DNA of 64,000 nucleotides from Crotophaga sulcirostris. Lineage: Eukaryota; Chordata; Aves; Cuculiformes; Crotophagidae. The number at the start of each line of letters is the position of its first letter. The stretch's first letter is position 1. Positions 1-11,746 of the stretch are shown here, in pieces. Made by a program: the position numbers and the translations under genes. The notes below the pieces were generated by a model. That model was given only the letters and a program-made list of their open reading frames with translations, ran no database searches and had not been told where the DNA came from. The stretch covers positions 1,334,334-1,398,333 of the forward strand of contig VYZB01000030.1 of NCBI GenBank assembly GCA_013397455.1, written 5' to 3'.

Positions 1-291
1 TGTAGCTTCACTGTCTGCATTAAGGGTTTTTTACGTATTCCCCATCAGCATCTAGTGACCTGCAATGGAGCAGCAGTTTAGCCAAGAGATGCTGTCAAAT
101 TTGCTAGTTTGAGATGGATATCAGTATCAAAATGCTTCCAAACCCAGAACAAAGCCAGATGCAAACTTATACTGTCTGACATACTTTTACATGATACAAT
201 CTAGATTTCCACTGCAAATGTTAAAACAATGTGGTTTTCACCTGGGAGAAGTGAAAAGCTTCTGCTTTCCTTCCTTATATATTGATATGTA
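1..291. other. Noncoding unique sequence
   Basis: AT-rich sequence with no open frame, no recognised repeat and no strong motif. It ends where the CR1 3' end begins. Confidence 0.6.
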
Positions 292-735
292 AGAGTCATT
301 GAATGTCTGAGTTGGAAGGGACCCACAAGGATCAAATCGAACTCCTATCCCTGCGTAGGACAATCCCAACATTCACACCATGTGTCTGAGGGCATTGTCC
401 AAATGCTTCTGGAATACTGGCAGACTTGGGGTCATGACTGCTTCCCTGGGGAGCTGTTCCAGTGCTCCACCACCCTCTGAGTGAAGAAGCTTACCCTAAT
501 ATCCAACCTAAACCTCCCCTTGCACATCTTCTTGCCATTCTCTTGGGATCTATAATTGGTTGCCAGAGAGAAGAGATCAGCACCTGCTCCTACTCCTCTT
601 CCTCCCCTTATGAGTCAACTGTGAAAAGGTCTCCCCTCAGTTTCCTCTTCAGGCTGAACAGACCAAGTGACTTTAACTGTTCCTCGTACAACTTCCCCTC
701 TAAACCCTTCACCAGCTTGGTGGCCCTCCATGGTC
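292..735 (-). mobile_element. CR1 LINE fragment, 5'-truncated, antisense
   Basis: A non-LTR retrotransposon fragment. Read on the plus strand it starts with a decayed CR1 3' end (GAGTTGGAAGGGACCCACAA near 309). The typical reverse-complement CR1 blocks follow in order: a GGGGAGCTGTTCCAGTG block near 448, CCTAATATCCAACCTAAACC near 494, GGTCTCCCCTCAGTTTCCTC near 629, and CACCAGCTTGGTGGCCCTCC near 709. The element therefore lies on the minus strand and keeps only the last 440 bp or so, covering the reverse transcriptase C-terminus and 3' UTR. The terminal 8-bp repeats are largely lost. The 97-codon plus-strand frame and the 62-codon minus-strand frame here are by-products of the repeat and not genes. 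The upstream limit near 735 is approximate. Confidence 0.9.
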
Positions 736-3700
736 TGTCTTCCCACACAGACTAGATACTTATCAAACATCTGCCTTCTGTTTTGATTGTGTGCTGAGAG
801 CATTAAGTTTAAGTAGGAATGCGAAACGAGCCCTGCTGACTGGACAGGAAATGTTTTTGTTATGGTATGAAGCCTATGTGGATCTATTAAGCCAAGCTAC
901 ATAAAAGAAGGGAAAGCAAGGGTAAACAAAAGCAGGGTCAGTTGGATTGAGGAATGCATTTTGGCTTTTTGCATCCAGCCCATGTCAGTCAGTTTGTGCC
1001 ACCAGCTGATACCACTATATTGTCAAAATGTAGAAACAAGGAACTCAAAAACTTCTTGAGTTAAGAGCAAAACCTGCTACTGCATTGACAATGGACTGAC
1101 TTTCCCAACTGTCTGTTAAAGCAGTCTCAGAGAATCATGCTGAATAGTGCATTACAGATATACACACTGGATATTAAAAAAGAGAGAGAATATATTTACT
1201 GTCACTCGCAGGTTGCCTTTCACCCTTTTAGTTGTCATAGCATTCAGAAGCATTAAACAATGGGTCTTTGTCTGCAGAAAGAAAAATACTGCTTATATTA
1301 CAAGCCTAGGCAGGAGCGGCAAAATCATTTTGAAAAATGGCTCGGAAAAGAACCACTAGGTATTTTCACCAGCCTGTACTTGTTAGGGGGCCTGATTCTT
1401 GAAACAGCACCATATCATCTACTTTAGCACCTTCAAACTGTTTACTAGCATCATCATCCCAGCAGCAGGCTGGGCTGGCCGTCTGCTGTCTTTGATGCTG
1501 TTGCAAACAAGCTTGTCTTTCCCAAAGGAATCGGCAGCCTGACTGGCTTCAGTTTGTCATGTTTGTCTACTGCCATTCAGATTTAGGAAGGGGGGTGTTT
1601 TGGGGGGGTCTGTTTGTGTTTTTGCTTTATAAGAATATCCATTTGGTTGACAAAGTGTTTTACAAACAAACTGTACATGAGAATCACTTTGTTCGTTGCT
1701 GAAATGCAAAACATTTTTTCTATTGCAAAATCTCAAGAGACAGATGAGGTATGTTTCAACGTGGCATGACTTTAAGTGTTTGGTTGAATAGAGGTGGAAT
1801 TACTACCATAGTTAAAGCAAAGCATACATTCAAATGCTTTGAACTGAGATTTGTTCCGTGCAAATATTTGACAAGAGGCCTCTTATTTAAATACAAATAA
1901 AAATATTGAACCTTGCACCACTTCTAGCTATTGGCACAAGAATGTTTTCTAAACAAGTCTCCATGAAGTTTAATGGTTAGTTCTCCCTGTCATGAGTTCC
2001 CTCATTAGTTCACCTTCCCAATTGACTGTCATAAAAAAAAAGCCAGTGAGAATTTCATTTTACCCAGTATTTTACCCTCTTTGAATGTTTTCTGAACTTC
2101 TGATCTTTAGTGATTATTAATTTTTATATATTTTTGTCTGAAATCCACTCAGTATCACTTAAAGTTCTCTGAACTTAAATAACTAATACAAGGGCAGATC
2201 AGGGTTTTCCCTACTCCTGTTCCCAAGGTGTTCCTGAGCAGATATGTTCAACCCCTGGCCTCATTTCCATTCATTGTAATGGAGTGATAACAAAACGCAT
2301 GGCCGACTTCTCTAATTAGTCTTGTGTTCCTCAAGGTCTTTTGCTATTGCCTTCTATTCTCACTTGTAGCTCAGCTTTTTGGGCTTTGTTGGTATTTCCC
2401 TAAACACTCCTAATAATTCTCCCCCTCTTCCAAATTATCTCTTTGGGCAGGAACTGATATGTGGCAAACACAAAGCGATGCAATATTCATCATTAAACGA
2501 TCATGATCTTTCCTGGCTTTGTTGTTGCTGTTGGGTTTTATTTTAATTCTTACCCTGTTTAGGGGAAATTGTTTAATATTTTTTAATACCCAAAGTTTTA
2601 AAATTTTATTAATCTAAAATGCAGATGTGTATTCGGTGTAGAATTCCTGAGATTGTTTTCTTGTACGTTGTTCATCTCACTTTAATTAAAATAAGAGCAT
2701 AGAAAGGAAAGTAGAATAAAAAAAGATGAGTAGTTGGTTGTCCCGCGGTTCCTACCAGCAGAAAATGGTAGGAAACAGTGTTTTTCTCTTTAAATGCAAT
2801 ATATTGTTCTTCTCTTCAATAAGCATTAATGAGATGTGTAGAAGGAAAAGGACCAGTGTCTGTAGATCATGGAAATCTGAAGCTCTTCTCACACCATGAA
2901 TCAGCTTCCTAGGAGACACGTTCTCAGACCAGGTTTGTTCAAGGGAAGGCTTATTATATGGAATTGTGTCAAGTGGTGAGGAGTGGTATAAAGAGATAAT
3001 CGGAGTCCTCCAGCACTAATTACCTGTGCTCTATAGAAATCCCTAGCTCCATTCAGATCATTTTTAAAGAGAAATCACAGAGGAAACAAATGAAGTCTAG
3101 TTCTGCAAGTGCCAATTGAGATGGTAGAGAACAGGGAAGTCGTGGATTAAAGCAATAAGTTTCCTAAGGCCTGCCGTACTATTTGATATAGATTCATCCT
3201 GACCTCTCTTCTTTTTGCATTCATGCATTGTAACATAACAAGGAAACTCTGCATTTCTCATGCCGCCTTTATTCTGAAATCTCTAGGCACTTTGCAAATA
3301 TTAACTGATAAAATTTCACAGCTATCTACTCATCTATCTAATCTCAAAGCATTTAAGTTTTCTTATCGCAATTCAGAGGGATGGCAATGAACAGAGTATA
3401 AAATCAAAACACTTCTCAGCAAAAGGAAATCATTTGATCTATTAGTAAACGACTGAAGGACTCATGACTTAGCATTGGTAGGAAATCAGGACAACAACTG
3501 TCAGAAAAAGGGTAATTGCTATTTGACCAATGTCCAATGATAAGATTTAGTATCAAAATGGTTAGTATTTCGCAATCAAAGGCATTTAAGGTTGCTATGA
3601 ATCATGTTTGTAATTTGTTCTTGCCACTGTGGAGGGAGAGAATGAGAAAATCTTAGGTCAAAGCACTGACATCCTGAAAGAGAACATTCTGGAATAGTAA

Positions 3701-6700
3701 ATCTGAAGAAAGTTTTCCTACGCAGCAGGAGGGAAGGATAAAAGCAATTTGATTCAGTATTAACCTTTACATCAGAAATTCCACTTGGTGCATGTTTGTA
3801 CTTAAGGATTGTCTATTACTGTTACTAAATATACTACCCAACTCTTTTAGAGATATGTATACAAACTAATCAATTTAAGTGAGCACAGATAAGAGGCAGG
3901 TCTTGCCACTTTGATTCATGCCACCAATAATTTCAACCAGAATATTCCAGGAGTACAGTACTACTCAGCACAGAGAGTGGTACAGTCCTTTCCCATATTT
4001 ATGGAGAAACCTTAATGCTTTGTAGAAAATCTATGTCATCAGGGACTCCTGCACGGATCTATCAGTGGCTTTGCTTCTGTGCAGCAATATGAAAAGCAGC
4101 ACAGGATGTTAGCAGCCAGGTTCATCTTCTACTTGGTTGTTCCTTGGTGTAGAGTGAATCAAAGGACTTCCCTTGTGGAAGGAAACAGGATGACAGCAGT
4201 TCTCTGTTCAAAGGCTGGACTGTCTCCATTTTCAATTTATGTCATGGAGTCTTAAGTGTTGTTTACCACAAAACCTGAGTTGGTGTAGTTTTATTATGTT
4301 CCATTTCTTTCATGACATAATCAACAGGAGACTGATCTAATTCACGGGTGTTAGCACATTATTTTGCTGTTCTGTCTGACTTTAGTCTTGACTAACACTG
4401 TTTATTATATTTAAGAGTATGACTCTCCCAAGAGAGCCTAGTATAAACAATATTAACACATAGTCAGATCCATCTGTTTAGAAATGGTCATGAAGACTGA
4501 TCCAATAGCGCTGGCGTAGCACCATTGACTGCTGAACTTTGCTTCTTTGTTCTTTGTCCTTAAATTCCCTGCGACTTGAAAGTACATTTTATTCCACACC
4601 TACCAACCAAAATCCTCATCACCAAGGCAAATTCAAGTGCCTGCCAAAGGTCATGAGGTAAATGAGGAATCTTTCCAACAATACCAAGGCAATGCATTAA
4701 AAAGGATCGAGAGTTCATTGAGTAAATCTGCAAAATAATTTGCATTTCAAATCTTAGGCAAGCAGCTGTGTAATTTCTGCCTGTAGACTCACCACTGTGA
4801 TGTTCATTATCTGATTATCACTACCTACAACTTTCCGAACGCTAATGCACATTGTCTTCCTGACTCTTGAATTAGTGAGATGTCTGACACTGAATTTGCA
4901 AGTAATTGCTATGGCTTCCCTCAATGAAGCATCTCTCAGGACACTCTTAGAAATTAAATGTTCCTTTTCAAGCCATTATTTGCTTACTCCATCCCTATCT
5001 TATTAAATAATTATGAAGTAAAAATGCGTAATTTGAAATATGCATGTCATGTTTAGGAAATGAGAGAAGCAGGGATTTCAACATTCTCAGTGGATTAATG
5101 CCAGCAAAGTATTTCCTTCCACCTTCTCAAATAGACCATTTTCCAAGTTCCTGTTAGGACCAAACTAGAACTGACCAACCATTTGGCATGTGATGCAATT
5201 CAATGTTACTTTGAAATTTCCATTTTCAGTTCTTCTCAACTCCCATAGAATAAACAAGGGGCTAAGTGATGCCCTTTAAGTCTTCTGAGTCTTGACTGAA
5301 GAAATTGGATCTGTGTTATACCAGGAAGTGTTGTTCAAGGACGTGAATTTAAGTCCTGTGGATGGCATTTGCAAGTACAAAACCTGCATTTCCAATATTT
5401 AAAATATCTTGTACTCTATAAAGCTTGATCCCACTACAGTTCTGAAAATGTTTACAATGAACTGTAAATATTTATAACAGTATGATTATAGAGAAGTTAC
5501 TTGAGATTTACACAGCTATAACCAAGATCATAATCGTGTTCATTGTCCCTTCGCTAAAGGATTTTATAAGGCAGGGATCAAACCTGAAGATCTTTATTCA
5601 GCAGTAACTGAAACAGACAAATTGGAAATCCTCCTACTGCAGGTTTTGGCACAAGATTAATATGAAATATATACATTTTCCACTTAAAATAAATGCCTTT
5701 GTTTTTTGTTCATTATGAGTAGCTTGCTTTAGCTTCAGTTCACTCTCCTTCAGAGCTCAATGGCGCTTCGATGGTTTAGCCCTCATTTTAATAGTCCTAG
5801 CTTGAAGAAATTGCATATGACTAAGGAAGGAATGGAGCTCTTTTGCATGTAATCCCTGCTTGGCAAGGGCTATGGCTGATGTTAAACATGTGCCTCTTAA
5901 AGTAGGAATTTTTTTATTGTCTGACAAATCTATTTTCTTCTGTAGAAATAAACAGTTATTTATATAAGCCAAAACAAATCCTGTGTTTCAGTATCTTATC
6001 AGTGTTTGTAAATACTAGAAAGCAGATTTCCAGCTGTCACTTCTGTGTTTGCTTTGTGTTCCTTCAACCAAAACCTCCCTTGGTTGATTTGGTAGCTTAT
6101 GGAAGTGCTTGTTTCTAGTAAAGGAGTTATTTTGTCTGCTTAGATTCTGCTATATACAAAGGCAAAGGTTGTTGCTATCTACAGAAGCAACTGTGAAATG
6201 GAAATCTGTTACTGTGGTGGCATGGCATGCCTCCACAGAAAACACTCAGTTATGTTCAACAAGAAAGCATGTCATCTTCCATGTTTTGATTCTCTTGTTC
6301 ATTGAAGAGAAAAAAAGAGCAAACAAAAAAAAAACCCCAAACATACATAGAAAGTGTAAATGGGAAACTTGGTCTTTATTCCAACTGGTATTATTTGTTA
6401 AATGAGCAGGAAAAAATCTTTTTTCTTAGCTTACTGTTGGCTAGTCCTTTAATTTGATTTTCTTTTCTTTTTCTTTTTTTCTGTTTTTCACACTTATTCA
6501 TGCTGTAAGAGTTATTCCTCTGGCTGTGCTGTTGCAGCATTCAGAACGTACTTTTTATTTCTGTCTTACAGCAGGTGACTTCATGTGGTGTAAAAGGCTA
6601 GTGAACTGATGCTTCAACCAAATTATTTTGAAATTTCCATGTTCATATGCAGGCACCTGTTATTTACATCACCAAAGTAAGGGCCCTCATGGTTACTAGT

Positions 6701-7056
6701 AGGTTTTGGCAATGAACCCAAAGGCTGGATGGTACATAGACCTACCTTGGCCGCCGCTGTGCAGGATCACTGACTAACACAATGAGATGTATATCCCTGT
6801 ATTGTGTGTGTCAGCCAAGGTCTTTGCTCAGTGAAGCCTTTCAATTTTTTATCTACAAAGAAAACCATAATGGGAGTAAGTTAATTAAGAGATTGTGTGC
6901 ATGCTCATACCACATACTTCCCTTCAATGTGGCTGTTTTACTTCTAAAAACTTAGATTCACCTCTTTTCTGGAAGTATATATGTTTATAAATACATGCAA
7001 ATGTGCATGTATGGAGGGGAAAAAAGATATAGAAGTCAAAGCATATAAATATTTAC
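736..7056. other. Long noncoding stretch
   Basis: About 6.3 kb of AT-rich, CpG-poor sequence. I found no recognisable repeat family, RNA gene or credible exon. Minor landmarks are a run of nine A at 2033-2041, an A-rich patch at about 6309-6340, and a polypyrimidine tract of T with scattered C at about 6455-6490. Open frames are short (at most 98 codons), lie on both strands, and have no protein-like composition. Diverged ancient repeats could be present below what can be recognised by eye. Confidence 0.55.
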
Positions 7057-7278
7057 CTTCTAAATCAAACTGTCCTTTCTCCAGGGGATATGAAATATAT
7101 TTGTTTATGACATCAGGCATCGCATTTCCATCCAGGTGACCTGACCACTGCAGAATTCGATCTCCATGGTCTATAGTATGGCAGTAAATAAGAAAGCATT
7201 TGTCTGAGTCAATAAATGATAGGAGGAAAATGTATTTGTTCTTGTACACCATGGATTTATCTACCATTTGTAAGCAGA
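7057..7278 (-). other. Possible coding exon (unidentified), minus strand
   Basis: On the minus strand an open frame runs from 7267 down to 6944. Inside it, base 7057 is followed by a good splice donor (GAAG|gtaaat), and base 7278 is preceded by a plausible acceptor (cttcagttacag). The enclosed segment is 222 bp, a multiple of three, with phase 1 at both ends, as is common for exons encoding extracellular modules. The 74 or so residues have a mixed hydrophobic and polar composition, with a hydrophobic stretch (YIFLLSFIDSD) followed by two cysteines and a W-SGHLDG segment. I do not recognise the family. The acceptor's pyrimidine tract is weak, and chance frames of similar length occur elsewhere in this window. 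No partner exon was found. Confidence 0.15.
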
Positions 7279-10200
7279 CTGTAACTGAAGAGCTGTAGAA
7301 GAGCCTGTCTGGTTTAGTGCTTCACTTAATCATGGAACAGAGCGGACCCTGAGGTCCTATGCAAATTTTAGGACCCAAGAAAACTAAACAGTAAGCGAAC
7401 ATAAATTAACAGGCCCTCTCAGGGATTAAAAAGACAGGCTCATTATTTTGGTTTTCATTCTGCTAAGAGGGCCAATTTCCAGGAAGAATTATAATAAAAA
7501 AAATTATAGCTCTATCTGAGGCCATTTGCTACCAGTTATAATACCTGATAGGCCTCCAAATGTTAGGCAGCATTGTCCAGTCTTGAGTACAATGAACTCG
7601 GGGACCACATCATGAATCTATCACCATGGGTCTCTTACTAAGAACATGAATCTAGCTGGTATATCCCATAAACAAGGTGGAGGGTAGAAAGAGAGTGGAA
7701 GGTTTCCTCTGTGTTTGATACACTACATACTTCAGAAAATGTATTGAACATCTCTGTACAATATATGTGTCAATAGAAAAATCCTCTTTTTTAAAATATT
7801 GTAAAATTGACCGTTTTCCTTTTTACTTTAAATATATAGTATGTACTTTTATGTTTGATACAACTTTCTGAATATGTTCTCCTATATTCAAAGTATAATG
7901 AGTACGATTCATCACAGGGAAAGCAACATTTTCCATGTTAGCAATGCTAATTAATAAAATGTATGACATTCCTGCATTGCTTGCTATTATTTGCTTTGTG
8001 CAGTTTAACTAGCAAGCAGAATTATTTCTTACTGATTTTTTTGTGTTTGCAGCTAAAGTTCCCCTGCTATCTAATAGCTGTTTGGAGACCATTCTTGAAC
8101 AAGATAGAATATTGCTTTATCTCACAATGGGCAGGGATCTATGGTACCAATGCTGTAACAGTAATGTAATCACATTGACTTGTTTGTGCAATATTGTTTT
8201 CACTGGAGTTAGCTGGGAGTCAAGGGTGTAAGGCAATAGATTGTTTTACATTAGCAAATAATATGAACCATAGAGCTAAACACTTGCTGAGGATTGTGTC
8301 CACACCGTATCCAATTCAAGGAGTTTCCTTTAGGTGGCTCTAGTCTGGCCTTACAGACTGAATACTCATTAATGGTCAAAGCATTTAAATGCTCCTGGAG
8401 CATATCTTCAAGTTAACCAGATTCCTTTTGGGTGACACTTAATACATCCAGAAGAAACCCAGCTAAAAGCACTCCACAATGTGAGTCAAAACACAGTAAG
8501 TAGGAACAATCTGGAGATTGCACTTTTTAAAAGCGCAATCCTGATGCAAAATAAAACATAAGCACAAGTGGATCAAATGTCCAAAAGGAGAACTGTTTCA
8601 CTGGTTATTTAAGATGAAAAAGATTACCACCACTGCTTCTACAGGCTGCACTGACTGGTGGTCAGGGAAGTGGGATGTGCTGATTGTACATCTATTTTGT
8701 TTATTACTGAGAGCACTTCTGTTTTGACACTTAGTACTGCTTTTTTTAGAGTGTTTTCCTCTTCGGTTTTTTTGTGTGGATGAGGGGATGTTCCCCAAAG
8801 CAGGGTGGACAATTAAATACGCCCCACTTACAGTAAATGCAAACAGATTTTGTTTAATTTTTGTCAGCTTAAATTAAACATTGCAAGCACTTTTTTTTCA
8901 ACTGGGTGGATGCTATAGAAGGCAATGGTTCTTTGCAACAATTGTCCTAACGAAGGATGATGAGTTTCATTCAGGGTAGTGGAATTTGGTGTAGCACTGG
9001 CATCTCTGCCAGCACACCCTATTACAGGATCAGGACCCTTGACAATAAATGGTTCAAGTTCTTGGAACTAATGTCTGTAATGGGAATAACAGAAGTAGAG
9101 ATAATAATAATATATTGCCTCAACCACAGGAGTGCATTGAAGGATTAATTGAATAATGGACCAAATTCATCGCTGATGTAACTGTGCTGATCTGACCAGC
9201 ATGATTCTGCCTTTTTGTTAATAAAATACATGAAAAAATAATCGTTATCATTCTCATTTTGCTGTTATTATTAATGATTTTCTTACGAAAGCAGAATACA
9301 GTTTAGAAGTCTGGTTTGCCTCAGATAAAAGTTTGAAGTCTTAGTTGGAAGCTTCCCTAAACTTTTGTCTAAAATGCTGATTAGCAACCTCAAGGGAATA
9401 AGCTTCCTTGCAAGATTTCGACTCTGTTGCTTAGTTTTGGGCACGGAAGAAACAGTGTAAGAGAGACTTTCCTGAGGATTTTCTCTGTATCTAGTTTCAA
9501 CTAAAATGTTATACAGGGAACTTAACAAAAATGTATTTTCCGCAGCAATCATGTAAATGTCTTCTAAGCATGCATAACATCTTTATTCCTATTGAATTGT
9601 GCTTGAATCCATAAAGTTTCTCATTTCTCTCTGACTACTCACAGAAACACATTCCTATAAGTTTATACTTCATACTAAGAGAAATTTATTTTCAGAATTA
9701 CCTAATCAAGTAATGGTGGATTTGCCATCTCTTTGACGTGCGCCAGTGTCAGGAATAACTGGCTAACATTTGATGACTCATATAGGTATCTGGAAAGACA
9801 GACAAATTTTGCCTTTTTGAATACACAATGTTGAATTTTGGAGCTGGAATACTGTTTAACCTTGCCTTGTTATTTTCTAATTTTTGTTTGGGGTACCTCA
9901 CTGCTTTCCTATGAAATTCTGTGGAATTGCTGCTTTCTGTCTTAAATTGTCACCATTTGAGCCTTAATGGCACATCTTTAAATGCACGGGCCTGAGGTGT
10001 TAATTCATTGCAATCTGTCCATTGTCAGAAAGAGGAGAATAAAAACACAGGCAAGAATTACAGAGCCTTGTTGCAGGGGATGGATGATGACTGCTGAGTA
10101 CCACAGAAAGTTTCACTTGGAAGGTTTTTGCAGCAGAGGTTGATAAGGGCCAGAAAAGGGAATATTGCTGGCACTGTCTCCCTATGGTTTCCTCTAACTG

Positions 10201-11512
10201 TGACAGGTGAAAGTGCTTGAGAAATTTCTGTTGCTTAAACATCTTCTGAAATGAGAACAAAACCTTATTTCTTCCAGAGTTCCAGTGCCTGTTACTGGCT
10301 TTTGCTATAATGGGATAGGTAAAAGAAAGCATGGCCACTGTGTGAGGCTGGTGAATTGGGGAAGCATCTGCACCATGCAAGTGTCTGACAGTGAGGACAG
10401 ATCTGCTCTGGAGGTGACAAATTAGTGTTTTAATCAAATTTATCCAGAAAACATCTGCTGAACCAAGGCTGGCAAGGTCACATCTGTTCACGTTGTCTCT
10501 GTCTATATCTGACCTAGAGTTGACCCTGATGTTTATAGGTAAAATGAAAGAGAGGAAAGGAGGAGCTGGAACAGGTGAAGGGGGACAAGTTCTGTGACTG
10601 GAAACGGCAAATATAGAGTGAAGGGAAGGTAAGTTCTGTTTCCTCAGCTATATCTAATCATTAAAGATCCGTAATGGAAACTTTATGAGCTGTCGGTTCA
10701 GAACAACTGCAGTAAATAGTCTTGATGTCTCCATGGGATGTTCAAGGGAAATAAACAATAATAACTCTCTGAGCCTTCCCCAACACAAGGTAGGGAGTGG
10801 AAAGATACAGTTAAATTCTTATGCTCACTGCCCAGCAAACAAGGTCACTAAGAAATAGTGTGAAAATGACAATTGCACACTGGGAACATTGTCTTTGCTT
10901 GATGCAGGCTCTTCCTGCAAAGAGCACTCAATGTCAAATCCAGGTCTTGTACAGCCCTGCACACCTCAGTAACAATCACACTTCGCAGCTTTTTCTGTTT
11001 TACTGTACTCTAATACCAAAATTCAAGCTTTTTTTTGAGAAAGGCTCTGCTAAAAATGTTGGACTGAAGCTTGGTGTGAAATTTCTGTGTTAAAGCAGTG
11101 ATTTTTTTTTTTCCAAATTTCCCTGACCACAGGGCATTTCCAATGTCTTTGCACTCTTCCTGCTGGAAACAGAGACATTCCTTATACTACTGTATTATGG
11201 ACTGTTAGTTCTATGTGGGCAAGAGCCTTTAGCAATCAGGAAATTGGAGGGAATTGTCAGATTATTTAAGAGGAAAGGATTGTTCTGACCTAACTGTAGG
11301 AAGGGAACCTCAATATGAATAAGCTACAAACTGAGCGAGGGATGAGATCCCCTGAGCCATCCAGGTTTTAGTTTTGGAGGTGTTGTTGAAACTATTCAAT
11401 ATGAGCCTTAGTTAAATTGGCTCAGTTACAGCCCTTTTCACTGAGTTCTACCCCTAGTAACAAAGCTGGGATGGTTATATGAGAGAGTAAATACACTGGC
11501 ACTATCACACTT
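7279..11512. other. Noncoding stretch
   Basis: About 4.2 kb of unique-looking, AT-rich sequence. It contains the longest open frame of the window (163 codons, minus strand, 10491-10000). That frame has no recognisable domain, no splice context and no supporting homology I know of, so I treat it as chance. A run of eleven T lies at 11102-11112. No repeats are recognised. Confidence 0.5.
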
Positions 11513-11746
11513 TCATAGAATCGTAGAATGGTTTGGGTTGGGTTTCAACCCCCCTCCCATAGGCAGGGGCACCTTCCACCGGATCAGGTTGCTCAAAACC
11601 TCATCCAACCTGGCCTTGAACACCTCCAGGATGGGGGCATCCATGACTCCTCTGGGTAACCTGTGCCAGTGCCTCACCACCCTCACGGTGAAACACTTTT
11701 TCCTAATATCTAATCTAAATCTCCCCTCTTTAAAACTGTTACCCAG
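11513..11746 (-). mobile_element. CR1 LINE fragment with 3' tail, antisense
   Basis: The plus strand begins with the reverse complement of the CR1 tail (TCATAGAATCGTAGAATGG). Then come GGTTTGGGTTGG, GCTCAAAACCTCATCCAACC, TGGCCTTGAACACCTCCAGG, CTGTGCCAGTGCCTCACCAC, CACTTTTTCCTAATATCTAA and a TTTAAAACTGTTACCC block ending near 11746. The minus-strand frame (11938-11513) carries the matching CR1 reverse transcriptase C-terminal residues (VRVVRHWHRLPRG, then LEVFKARLDEVLSNL). Compared with the usual CR1 3' end, the segment carrying GAAGGGACC and GATCATC between the tail and the AACCCCC block is missing, so the copy has a small deletion. It is 5'-truncated. Neighbouring open frames are by-products. 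Confidence 0.95.

Noticed and set aside
462..755. 97-codon plus-strand frame
   Set aside because: Lies inside the antisense CR1 copy; it is repeat sequence read on the wrong strand.
8053..8165. Plus-strand exon-like segment after a strong acceptor (TTTTTTTGTGTTTGCAG)
   Set aside because: The acceptor is good and the frame open for about 37 codons, but donor candidates (AACA|GTAATG, AAT|GTAATC) are poor and no partner exon or homology is visible.
10000..10491. Longest open frame (163 codons, minus strand)
   Set aside because: No recognisable domain or convincing protein pattern, no splice context, and chance frames of this order are expected in 64 kb.
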